In this document: piece after piece, positions 9,135 to 16,302 of the stretch
How the letters are laid out: every line of letters starts with the position of its first letter
How positions within the stretch are numbered: position 1 is the stretch's first letter
Assembly: GCF_900102695.1 (NCBI RefSeq)
Contig: NZ_FMVW01000001.1
Coordinates: forward strand, 248,001-312,000
Direction: 5' to 3'
DNA: 64,000 bases
Source of the DNA: Afifella marina DSM 2698
GTDB taxonomy: Bacteria; Pseudomonadota; Alphaproteobacteria; Rhizobiales; Afifellaceae
Translations under genes and position numbers: made by a program
The notes under the pieces: model-generated
Told to the model about the DNA's origin: nothing
The model's input: the letters and a program-made list of their open reading frames with translations, nothing else
Databases searched by the model: none

Positions 9135-10523
9135 TCATGCTGCACTGTCGGCAGTATGGGGCAGGGTGAAGCGAACTTCGAAACCTTCAGTCTTGCCGGG
9201 GACCGGCGAGGCGAAGGCGAGCTCGCCGCCGCCGCGCTCGGCGATGGTGCGCACGATGGCAAGGCCGAGGCCGCTGCCATCCTTCTTGTCGCTGGCGCGC
9301 GCAAATCGGGTTGTGAGCCGCGCAAGATCCTCCTCCGCCACGGGCGGGCAGGCATTGGCGACGGTGAGGATTCCGGCCTGCGACAGCCCGATATCGACCG
9401 GTTCGCCCGCACGTCCGTGCTTCAGGGCGTTTTCGATGAGGTTGCGGCAGAGAATGCCGAAGGCGTCGCGTTCCAGGTCGGACAGGACCGGTGCGTCCGG
9501 CATCTCAAGGTGCAGGCGGGGGGCGGCGCCGATACGGGCGAAATCGTCCACGATGAGCTTCAGGATCGGCCGCATATCGGCGGGGGTGTCGGTGCGCAGC
9601 CTGGCGCCCTCGGCACGTGCGAGCTGCATGAGTTTTTCCGACAGGAGATTGAGCCGCTTCAGCGTTGTCTCGATCTCCTTCGCACGCTCGGCAGCACTCG
9701 CGTCCTCGGTTTCGGCGCGCAGCCTTTGAGCCTGCGCGATCGCCCCGGCGACCGGCGTGCGCAATTCATGCGCCGCATTGGCGGCAAAACTCCGTTCCGC
9801 CTCGAAGGCGGCCCGCAGCCTGTCGAGAAGCTGGTTCATGCCCTGAACGATCGGTTCAAGCTCGCTCGGCAGGCCCCGATCCGAAAGCGCTGCAAGATTG
9901 CGGGCGCCGCGTTGCGAGAGGTCGGCGCGCAGCCGCCGGACGGGGCGCAGGCTGGTGCGCACGGCAAAGAAGATCGCCGCAAGGCTGAGCGGGATGACGA
10001 TGAGGAGCGGCAGCCCGAGCGAGAGCAGCATCGCGCGCGCCATGGAGGTTCGGTGGGAGAGCGGCTCGGCAACCGCGATCGTCAGCCCGTCGCGACCGGC
10101 CGCATCGTAATAAAGGCGGTGCGTCGCCGTCTGACGGAATCCCTCGCGGGTGAAGGGAGGAAATGCCTCCTTCTCGGCATTGGCCGAGCGCAGCACCGTC
10201 TCTCCCTTCCGGTCGCGCACCACCCAGGTGAAGAAGCGGTCGTCCTTGTGCAGCCGCGCGATGCGCTCCGCTCGTGCCGGTCCGCCGCGGCGCTCACGAC
10301 GCTCGTCGTTTCGGGATTCCTCGTCGCGCCGATGCTCGCGGCGGCTGTGCATGGCGAGCGGCAGAATGCGCTGGGCCGCGTCCTTCAGCGCCGCGTCGAA
10401 GAGCCCGTCCATTTCGTGACGGAGCTTTTCGGCCGTGAAGCTTGCCGCCGCGAGCCACAGGATCGTGACGGCGAGACCGAGCGCGAGCGCAAGCCGAAGC
10501 TGAAGGGAGCGGGGTGCGTTCAT
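9135..10523 (-). CDS. Two-component sensor histidine kinase
   Basis: A 462-residue membrane kinase. Transmembrane helices lie at about 10-30 and 165-187, enclosing a periplasmic domain with a very charged Arg/Glu stretch (about 60-90). A HAMP linker follows, then HisKA with His252 in AAHELRTP, the N box (Asn365 in NLIENALKHG) and the G2 box DGSGLGLAI (415-423). The G1 box, usually DxGxG, reads NACPPV here and lacks the Asp. The start overlaps the response-regulator stop by four bases. Layout is like QseC/PmrB-type envelope sensors. The divergent secreted charged protein at 11320 is a plausible target or ligand. Confidence 0.9.
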   Translation of the reverse strand: MNAPRSLQLRLALALGLAVTILWLAAASFTAEKLRHEMDGLFDAALKDAAQRILPLAMHSRREHRRDEESRNDERRERRGGPARAERIARLHKDDRFFTWVVRDRKGETVLRSANAEKEAFPPFTREGFRQTATHRLYYDAAGRDGLTIAVAEPLSHRTSMARAMLLSLGLPLLIVIPLSLAAIFFAVRTSLRPVRRLRADLSQRGARNLAALSDRGLPSELEPIVQGMNQLLDRLRAAFEAERSFAANAAHELRTPVAGAIAQAQRLRAETEDASAAERAKEIETTLKRLNLLSEKLMQLARAEGARLRTDTPADMRPILKLIVDDFARIGAAPRLHLEMPDAPVLSDLERDAFGILCRNLIENALKHGRAGEPVDIGLSQAGILTVANACPPVAEEDLARLTTRFARASDKKDGSGLGLAIVRTIAERGGGELAFASPVPGKTEGFEVRFTLPHTADSAA

Positions 10524-11179
10524 GGATGGCCGAGACGGTAGCCGAGGCCGCGTTCGGTCTCGATGATGTCGCGGCCGAGCTTCTTGCGCAGGCGGCTGAC
10601 ATGCACCTCGATGGCGTTGCTGTCGACCGTGTCGTCAAAGGAATAAAGCCGCTCTTCCAGCTGGGCCTTGGACAGGAGCTGGCCCGGACGCTGCACAAAG
10701 GCTTCAAACAGCGCCCATTCGCGGGCCGTCAGCGCCACGGCCTTGCCGTCGCAGTGGATGCTGCGGGCGGCGAGGTCGATGTCGAGCGGCCCGATCGTCA
10801 CGATCGGATTGGGATTTCCCGAATAACGGCGGGCGACGGAGCCGATCCGCGCGGAGAGTTCGTCGAGATCGAACGGCTTGACGATGTAATCGTCGGCCCC
10901 GGCATTGAGCCCGTCGATGCGGTCGGAGATCTGGTCGAGCGCCGTCAGGATGATGACGGGCGTGACCGCCCCGCTCGTGCGTAGATTTTTGAGAAACGGC
11001 ACGCCGCGGCCGTCCGGCAGCATGAGGTCGAGGAGGATGAGATCGAAGATTCCGGCGGAAAGCGTGTCGCGGGCCTCGTCGAGGCGTGTGACCCAGTCGA
11101 CGGAATGGCCGTCGGCCTTGATCTGATCTCGCACCGCGGCACCGAGAACCGTGTCGTCCTCGATGAGAAGGACGCGCAT
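10520..11179 (-). CDS. OmpR-family response regulator
   Basis: A 219-residue two-domain regulator: receiver domain with acidic pocket Glu7-Asp8-Asp9 and phospho-acceptor Asp51, then a C-terminal winged helix (AREWALFEAFVQRPGQLLSK onward). The open frame extends to 11245, but the canonical receiver start MRVLLIEDD places the ATG at 11179. It overlaps the kinase gene by four bases, forming one transcription unit that diverges from the secreted protein at 11320. A 9-bp inverted repeat in the intergenic region is a candidate site for this regulator. Confidence 0.93.
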   Translation of the reverse strand: MRVLLIEDDTVLGAAVRDQIKADGHSVDWVTRLDEARDTLSAGIFDLILLDLMLPDGRGVPFLKNLRTSGAVTPVIILTALDQISDRIDGLNAGADDYIVKPFDLDELSARIGSVARRYSGNPNPIVTIGPLDIDLAARSIHCDGKAVALTAREWALFEAFVQRPGQLLSKAQLEERLYSFDDTVDSNAIEVHVSRLRKKLGRDIIETERGLGYRLGHP

Positions 11180-11224
11180 TCCAATCCACCTTTTGTTTTG
11201 CTTCCGACGTTCTGCGTGATCTGC

Positions 11225-11263
11225 CTGACAGGAAGCTGACGGCATTTTCGCTGCGCCGTCAGC
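11225..11263. promoter_or_regulatory. Candidate operator between response regulator and secreted-protein gene
   Basis: Contains a perfect 9-bp inverted repeat, GCTGACGGC at 11235-11243 and GCCGTCAGC at 11255-11263, separated by 11 bases. The core CTGAC also occurs as a direct repeat 11 bp upstream (11225-11229 and 11236-11240), the spacing of OmpR/PmrA-type half-sites. It lies between the divergent genes starting at 11179 and 11320, so it could control both. Inference from architecture only. Confidence 0.45.
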
Positions 11264-11319
11264 GCGTGATCAGACGGCGCGCCGATCTTCATGACATCAA
11301 CATCGTCATGGAGAAAGAA

Positions 11320-11796
11320 ATGACATCCAGAAAAACCCTTCTCGCCGGCGTGCTCATGGCCGCCACATTGTTTGCACCCGCGGCGAGCATGGCCGCATCG
11401 CCAAACGGCGCATCAGCGGTCGGGGTGCAGCAGATGGCAAATCGCAACGGCGATTGCAGCCCGCGTTCGGATTGGGGCCGCTCCAACCAGCAATATCGCT
11501 CCCACGCCTATCAGAAGCACGGCAAGCACGGTGCACAGGCCCGCTCGCGCAACGATGCCCGCAATGGCATGTGCGATGGCAGCGTCTGCAGCCGCAACTT
11601 CGATCGCGCGAAGCCGGGCAATTCCCAGCAAGGCATGAACGGTCGCAACAACGATCAGCGGCCCCGTTACGATCGCCGCGACGACCGCCGCGGCGACCAG
11701 CGCCCGGGCTACGATCGCCGGGACGATCGCCGACCATCGGCTCCGAACGGTCCGACGGGTGGCGCATCGCCGAGCAGCTATTTCGGCAATATCTGA
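11320..11796 (+). CDS. Secreted Arg/Asp-rich low-complexity protein
   Basis: A 158-residue exported protein of unknown function. Residues 1-24 (MTSRKTLLAGVLMAATLFAP onward) are a Sec signal peptide. The mature part has three cysteines (in NGDCSPRSD and GMCDGSVCSRN) and a basic/acidic C-terminal half with repeated YDRRDDRR units about 14 residues apart. The ATG at 11320 follows GGAG with good spacing; an upstream in-frame ATG at 11308 is less well placed. It diverges from the two-component system and ends at a strong hairpin shared with the convergent DUF4405 gene. Likely periplasmic and envelope-stress related, by context only. Confidence 0.75.
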   Translation: MTSRKTLLAGVLMAATLFAPAASMAASPNGASAVGVQQMANRNGDCSPRSDWGRSNQQYRSHAYQKHGKHGAQARSRNDARNGMCDGSVCSRNFDRAKPGNSQQGMNGRNNDQRPRYDRRDDRRGDQRPGYDRRDDRRPSAPNGPTGGASPSSYFGNI

Positions 11797-11822
11797 TCGG
11801 CTCCATCGAGGCGGATTGAAAA

Positions 11823-11851
11823 AGGGCCCGGCGCGGATCGCGCCGGGCCCT
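11823..11851 (-). terminator. Bidirectional intrinsic terminator
   Basis: Perfect 13-bp stem (AGGGCCCGGCGCG pairing with its complement) around a GAT loop. On the minus strand it is followed by TTTTTC, so it best terminates the DUF4405 gene; it also lies 27 bp beyond the stop of the convergent secreted-protein gene. Confidence 0.8.
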
Positions 11852-11874
11852 CTTCGTGTGACCTGAACGCGCTG

Positions 11875-12375
11875 TCAGCGCGCCGGCGTCAGGAGTGCGC
11901 CGATCGCCCGCATCTCGTTGGCCCCGCTCTTGGAAATCGCGTCGGCAATCGGCTGGTCGGGATCTGAAAGCTCGACGCCGGCAGAGCGCAGACGGGCCGC
12001 CACATCGTCGCCCGTCATGCCGAGAAGCGGTGCGACGGCAGAGGCCGAATTCGTCAGGATCTGATGCGAGAAGGCGAAGGGCGGAGGGCCTTTGCGCGTC
12101 TCGCCGCTTGTCGGCATGAGGAAGGGCAGCGAAATGAGAAGTGAGACGGCGAGCGCGATCACCATGGGCGAGCGCTTGAAGTAGTTCGTCAGCGGTCGCC
12201 AGTTTTTCCAGATGTGCAGGATGAAGGGCAGGATGAGCACCATGCTCAGCCATTCGTGCATGCCGTGAAAGCCGCTCGGGCCGACATGGAAGAAGAGGGC
12301 GATGCCGGAGATCAGGGAAACGATGAAAAGACCCGTGATGAAGGGCGTCGCGTAACGGTTGATGAGGGAGGGCAT
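11875..12375 (-). CDS. DUF4405-like cytochrome-b-type membrane protein
   Basis: A 166-residue inner-membrane protein with helices at about 8-30, 40-58 and 72-90. Histidines within or next to the helices (HVGPSGFHGMHEW and ILHIWKNWR) resemble the b-heme ligands of DUF4405/cytochrome b561-like proteins. The C-terminal part is soluble and resembles no family I recognise. Convergent with the secreted protein gene and ending at a shared terminator. Heme binding is inferred from histidine placement. Confidence 0.7.
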   Translation of the reverse strand: MPSLINRYATPFITGLFIVSLISGIALFFHVGPSGFHGMHEWLSMVLILPFILHIWKNWRPLTNYFKRSPMVIALAVSLLISLPFLMPTSGETRKGPPPFAFSHQILTNSASAVAPLLGMTGDDVAARLRSAGVELSDPDQPIADAISKSGANEMRAIGALLTPAR

Positions 12376-12572
12376 TGAAATCTCCTGACAGGACCGGGCC
12401 GGCTTGGGCCCTTGTCTCTGGCTTGGGTGTCGTCGCTTCGGCGCCGCGCCGCGGTGTCCCGCGCGGGCGTCTGTCAGGAGCGATGCGCCCCCTGCCTTAC
12501 GACGAGCTGACGGAGGCAGGCGGAGATTGTCAGGAAGCGATCAGTCGGGGCGCGGCAAATTGCCGGCCATGG

Positions 12573-12595
12573 CAGCGCCGAAGCAATCGGCGCTG
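12573..12595 (-). terminator. Hairpin downstream of the btu operon
   Basis: Perfect 9-bp stem (CAGCGCCGA and its complement) with a 5-base loop, 11 bases beyond the stop of the DUF1289 gene. There is no T run, so termination is uncertain. The rest of the 12376-12605 gap shows no gene. Confidence 0.35.
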
Positions 12596-12605
12596 ACCGT
12601 GTCGC

Positions 12606-13511
12606 CTAGCGGGCCGGATAGAAGATGGCGCAGGGCGCATAGGCTTTCGGAAGCTCGATCTCTCCCGGCATCTCCCGCCCGCCTGCGATCGCCTCCGCCT
12701 GAAGCTCCGGGAGGGCACTCTCAGGCCCGCCGGCGCCCGGCGTTGCGGACCGGGAATAGACTTCCATGCGACCGACCGATGTCAGGATGACGCGGTCGGC
12801 GGAGCCTTCCCGGATCTCGTGGCCGGCCTCGGCGAGAACCTGCTGCCACGGCCTTCCTTCAAGTTCCTGAAGCCGGTTTTGCAGCGCTTGATCCTTCGTG
12901 CGGAGGAAGATGCGGGCGATGGGGCTGCCCAAGCCGAGCTCGAAAGCCAGTGCGTCGCGATCGCCTTCGCGGATGGCGCCCTGGTCGGGTCCGGCCGCCT
13001 TGAGCGTGACGTCTGCGGGCGGTTGCAGCCTGCCGCGGGGCAGCGCCAACACGATGGCTTTCCCTTCCTCAAAGGCGAAGGCGCGCAGTTTCTCCGGCAG
13101 CCGCAGGCGCATCGCGCCCGAATGCGTGGCGACGGTGAGGGCGTTCTTGACCTCGGGCTGTTCGCCGGCCCCGACCGCGAATTCGCCGGAGGCGCCATCG
13201 ATGCCGAAGACCCAGCTTCCCTTTCCAGGCCGCAGCGTGTCGCGCATGAACCGCGCGATCTCCTCGTCGTCCCAGTCGAGACGGGCGATCTTGATGCCGA
13301 GTTGGACGCGCCGTCCTGGCAGCACCGCGGTGATCTTGCGCAGGAGATCGTCGGGCGCACGGCTCCAGATGGCGATCTCGTCGCTCGTCCGTGCGCAGCC
13401 GCGACAAAAGCCGCTGCCTGCGTCGATCTCACAGACCCCGGTGCACGGGCTGACCGGTCGCCGGGATGAGGGGCTGGCTGAAATTTCGGAAATTCCTTGA
13501 GGGTTGGTCAT
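12606..13511 (-). CDS. DUF1289-containing protein, last gene of the B12-uptake operon
   Basis: A 301-residue cytosolic protein. The N-terminal DUF1289 motif has four cysteines at 23, 27, 36 and 39 (SPCTGVCEID and GFCRGCART), suitable for binding a metal or iron-sulfur cluster. The remaining 250 residues are not a family I recognise; the C-terminal half is charged. It starts 39 bp after btuD on the same strand, so it is probably transcribed with the B12 transporter and under the riboswitch. A role in cobalamin handling is inferred from context alone; an unrelated cytosolic role is possible. Confidence 0.75.
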   Translation of the reverse strand: MTNPQGISEISASPSSRRPVSPCTGVCEIDAGSGFCRGCARTSDEIAIWSRAPDDLLRKITAVLPGRRVQLGIKIARLDWDDEEIARFMRDTLRPGKGSWVFGIDGASGEFAVGAGEQPEVKNALTVATHSGAMRLRLPEKLRAFAFEEGKAIVLALPRGRLQPPADVTLKAAGPDQGAIREGDRDALAFELGLGSPIARIFLRTKDQALQNRLQELEGRPWQQVLAEAGHEIREGSADRVILTSVGRMEVYSRSATPGAGGPESALPELQAEAIAGGREMPGEIELPKAYAPCAIFYPAR

Positions 13512-13550
13512 TCTGATCCTTCGTCAATCGGCCTTGGGGGGGAATGGCCT

Positions 13551-14438
13551 TCAGGAATCGAGGGTCCGCCGTTGCTGAGCGGCATTGATGGGCACGATAC
13601 GTCCGTGCCCGTTGGCAACAAGGGGAGGGACGAGGCGGTCCGTCTTCAAATCATGCAATTGTTGCGAGGCTTTCTGCCAGGGCACGATAAAGCGTCCGCC
13701 GGCATGGATGCCGGTCAAGGCGCGCACGCCGTAGCATTGGGCGATGATCTCGTCGGTGAGAACATCCTCGGGCGCGCCTTCGGCGGCGACCCGTCCGCGA
13801 TCGAGGAGCACGAGACGGTCGCAGAAGCGCGAGGCGAGGGTGAGGTCGTGCAGCACGACGACGATGCCGGTGCCGCGGTCTCGGGTGCTGCGCAACAGCT
13901 CCATGACATTGAGCTGATGCAGGGGGTCGAGCGCATCGACGGGCTCGTCGGCAAGCAGCGTCTCGGCTTCGACTGCGAGGGCGCGGGCGAGGAGAACCCG
14001 GGCGCGTTCGCCGCCGGAGAGCGTCTGCACGTTGCGTTCCGCGAAGTGGGCGATGCCGGCCGTCTCCATCGCGGCGCGGATGGCTTTGTCATCGGCGCGC
14101 CTGTCGCGCGCGGCGAAGAGGCCGGAATAGGGCAGGCGGCCGAGAGCGACGACCTTTTCGACGGAAAGGGGCCAATCGACGGCGGCATCCTGCTTCAGAT
14201 AGGCGAGGCGGCGCGCCAGGCTGCGTCGCGGCACGGATGAGGCGAGCTTGCCGTCGTAGAAAACCTCGCCGAGCTCCGGTTTGCGCAGACCGGCAATGAC
14301 CTCAAGCAGGGTCGATTTGCCGGCGCCGTTCGGGCCGATGAGCCCGACCAATTCGCCGGGGCGGGCGACGAAGTCCACACTCTGCAGGATCGTCGCGTCG
14401 CCTCTTTTCACGCCGATGCCGGAGGCTGAGATGATCAT
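13551..14438 (-). CDS. btuD: Vitamin B12 ABC transporter ATP-binding protein
   Basis: A 295-residue ATPase of the FecE/HmuV/BtuD class. Walker A is GPNGAGKS (35-42), the signature LSGGE (140-144) and the Walker B aspartate lies in LLADEP (161-166). The start overlaps the permease stop (ATGA). The family also imports heme and ferric siderophores; the cobalamin riboswitch at the head of the operon is what assigns it to B12. The C-terminal 40 residues (after about 250) extend beyond the core ATPase and are poorly conserved in appearance. Confidence 0.88.
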   Translation of the reverse strand: MIISASGIGVKRGDATILQSVDFVARPGELVGLIGPNGAGKSTLLEVIAGLRKPELGEVFYDGKLASSVPRRSLARRLAYLKQDAAVDWPLSVEKVVALGRLPYSGLFAARDRRADDKAIRAAMETAGIAHFAERNVQTLSGGERARVLLARALAVEAETLLADEPVDALDPLHQLNVMELLRSTRDRGTGIVVVLHDLTLASRFCDRLVLLDRGRVAAEGAPEDVLTDEIIAQCYGVRALTGIHAGGRFIVPWQKASQQLHDLKTDRLVPPLVANGHGRIVPINAAQQRRTLDS

Positions 14439-15460
14439 CTGAGGTCTCCACGCATGCGCCAGACGAGCGAGAACAGGAAGGGTGCCCCGATAACGGCCGT
14501 CACGACGCCGAGTTTCAGCTCCGGCTGCGTCGGCAGGAGACGGACGGCGATGTCGGCGGAAAGCGTCAGGATCGCGCCGCCGAGCGCGCTGGCCGGCAGA
14601 AGCAGGCTGGGGCGGTAGGCGACGAAGGGGCGCAAGAGATGCGGCACGACGAGACCGACGAAGCCGATCGTGCCGCTGACGGCGACGGCACCGCCGACGG
14701 CGAGGGCCACCCCGCCGACGAGGAGGGCCCGCGTGATGCGCAGATCGAAGCCGAGGCTCGTTGCCGTGTCCTCGCCGAGCGCCAGGGCATCGAGCGCGCG
14801 CGACGTCAGGAAGAGCGCAATGCAGCCGGCCACGATCGGCGGCAGCGCGATGGCGACATGCGTCAGGCTGCGATCGGCGAACGAGCCCATCAGCCAGAAC
14901 ATGATTTCGGTGGCCGCGAAGGGATTGGGCGACAGGTTGAGAACAAGCGAGACGAGCGCGCCGGCAAGGCTGTTCACCGCAATGCCGGCGAGGATGAGCG
15001 TCGCCGTGTTGGCGTTGCGCCCGGCGACGGCGAAGAGAAGAAGGCCGGCGGCAAGTGCTGCCACGATCCCGCCGATCGGCAGAAGCAGCGAAGAGACGGC
15101 GGCAAGCCCGGAATAGAAGATGACGACGGCGCCGAAAGCGGCAGCGCCTGAAATGCCGATGATGCCGGGTTCGGCGAGCGGATTGCGCAAGAACGCCTGC
15201 ATCACGGCACCGGCAAGACCGAGTGCGAAGCCGACGAAGAGCCCGAGAATGGCGCGCGGCAGCCGGATTTCGATGAAGACGAGGGCGCCGAGATCGTCTT
15301 TTCCGGAGAGCGCGCTGTGGAGCGCGGCGCCGAAATCGAAGGGGCCGTAGCCGATCGCAAGCGACAGGACGAAGGCGACGAGAAGCGTGAGCGACAGGAT
15401 GCCGAGAAGCCTGCGGTACCCGGCCGCCGACCCGGTGGCTTGAAGCGCGATCTCACTCAT
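14435..15460 (-). CDS. btuC: Vitamin B12 ABC transporter permease (FecCD family)
   Basis: A 341-residue inner-membrane permease with about ten helices and FecCD hallmarks: the RLPRAILGLFVGFALGLAGA segment, the NPLAEPGIIGISGAA loop and the GTIGFVGLVVPHLLRPF loop that contacts the ATPase. The frame is open to 15538, but the ATG at 15460 overlaps the btuF stop by four bases and begins the natural N-terminus. Homodimeric partner for BtuD and BtuF. Confidence 0.9.
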   Translation of the reverse strand: MSEIALQATGSAAGYRRLLGILSLTLLVAFVLSLAIGYGPFDFGAALHSALSGKDDLGALVFIEIRLPRAILGLFVGFALGLAGAVMQAFLRNPLAEPGIIGISGAAAFGAVVIFYSGLAAVSSLLLPIGGIVAALAAGLLLFAVAGRNANTATLILAGIAVNSLAGALVSLVLNLSPNPFAATEIMFWLMGSFADRSLTHVAIALPPIVAGCIALFLTSRALDALALGEDTATSLGFDLRITRALLVGGVALAVGGAVAVSGTIGFVGLVVPHLLRPFVAYRPSLLLPASALGGAILTLSADIAVRLLPTQPELKLGVVTAVIGAPFLFSLVWRMRGDLR

Positions 15461-16302
15461 TGCCGCGCCCTCGCTTTGTCGGCCGCCTGGCGCAAGACCT
15501 CGACCGCTTTGAAGATGTCCGGCCCGCCGCACATCCACAGACGCTGCGGGACGGAGACGATCTCCATCGGCCGCGGCATGCGCGAGAGCACCGGATGGTG
15601 CAGGATCTCGTTGGCGACGGCCGGCGCGTCGCGATAATCGCCGACGACGAGAACGTCGGGCGACAGGGCCACGAGTTTTTCGAGCGGCAGCCGGCTGTAG
15701 CTTTCAAGACCCTTTTCGGCGGCGAGATTTTCAAGGCCGGCGAGCGAGATGAGAACGTTGATGATCGAGCCGGCGCCGACCGTATAGCCGTTCGGCTCGT
15801 AGACGATCGCCGACGGGCGCTTGGAGGCCGACACGTCTTCGGTCGCAAGCCGCGCCTCCATCTCCCGCACCATCGCCTCCGCCCGCGCCTCCTGGCCGAG
15901 GGCTTCGCCGACGCGGCGGATCTGGGCTTCGACGTCGGGGATCGAGCGCGGCACGTCGAGTTCAACCACATCCACACCGATCCGCTTCAACAGATCGACG
16001 GTCATGCGCTTGGTGTAGCGTCCGGCAAAGACCATGTCGGGTTTGTAGCGCATCACCTCTTCGGCGAGACCGCGATTGCGCGGAAAGGCGCTGGCCTCCT
16101 CGGCGAGGTTCGACATGGAGGCATCGCGTGAGAAATAGCTGAGCGAGGCGATCTGATCGGGATCGGCAAGCCGCATCAAAAGCTGGTCGGCACACAGATT
16201 GATCGAGACGATGTGCTGCGGCCTCGCCGCCGCCGGAGGAGCGTCGGCGACGGCGAGGACCGCAAGGGCTGCCAGACAATACGTGAGCCAACGCCCAGGC
16301 AT
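15457..16302 (-). CDS. btuF: Periplasmic cobalamin-binding protein
   Basis: A 281-residue class III binding protein. Residues 1-27 form a signal peptide (ALAVLAVADAPPAAA). The mature protein starts with RPQHIVSINLCADQLLMRLA, a motif common to BtuF-type proteins, and has the helical-backbone layout of this class. The start overlaps the btuB stop (TGATG). It delivers B12 from the outer-membrane receptor to BtuC; assignment rests on the family plus the riboswitch. Confidence 0.87.
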   Translation of the reverse strand: MPGRWLTYCLAALAVLAVADAPPAAARPQHIVSINLCADQLLMRLADPDQIASLSYFSRDASMSNLAEEASAFPRNRGLAEEVMRYKPDMVFAGRYTKRMTVDLLKRIGVDVVELDVPRSIPDVEAQIRRVGEALGQEARAEAMVREMEARLATEDVSASKRPSAIVYEPNGYTVGAGSIINVLISLAGLENLAAEKGLESYSRLPLEKLVALSPDVLVVGDYRDAPAVANEILHHPVLSRMPRPMEIVSVPQRLWMCGGPDIFKAVEVLRQAADKARARQ

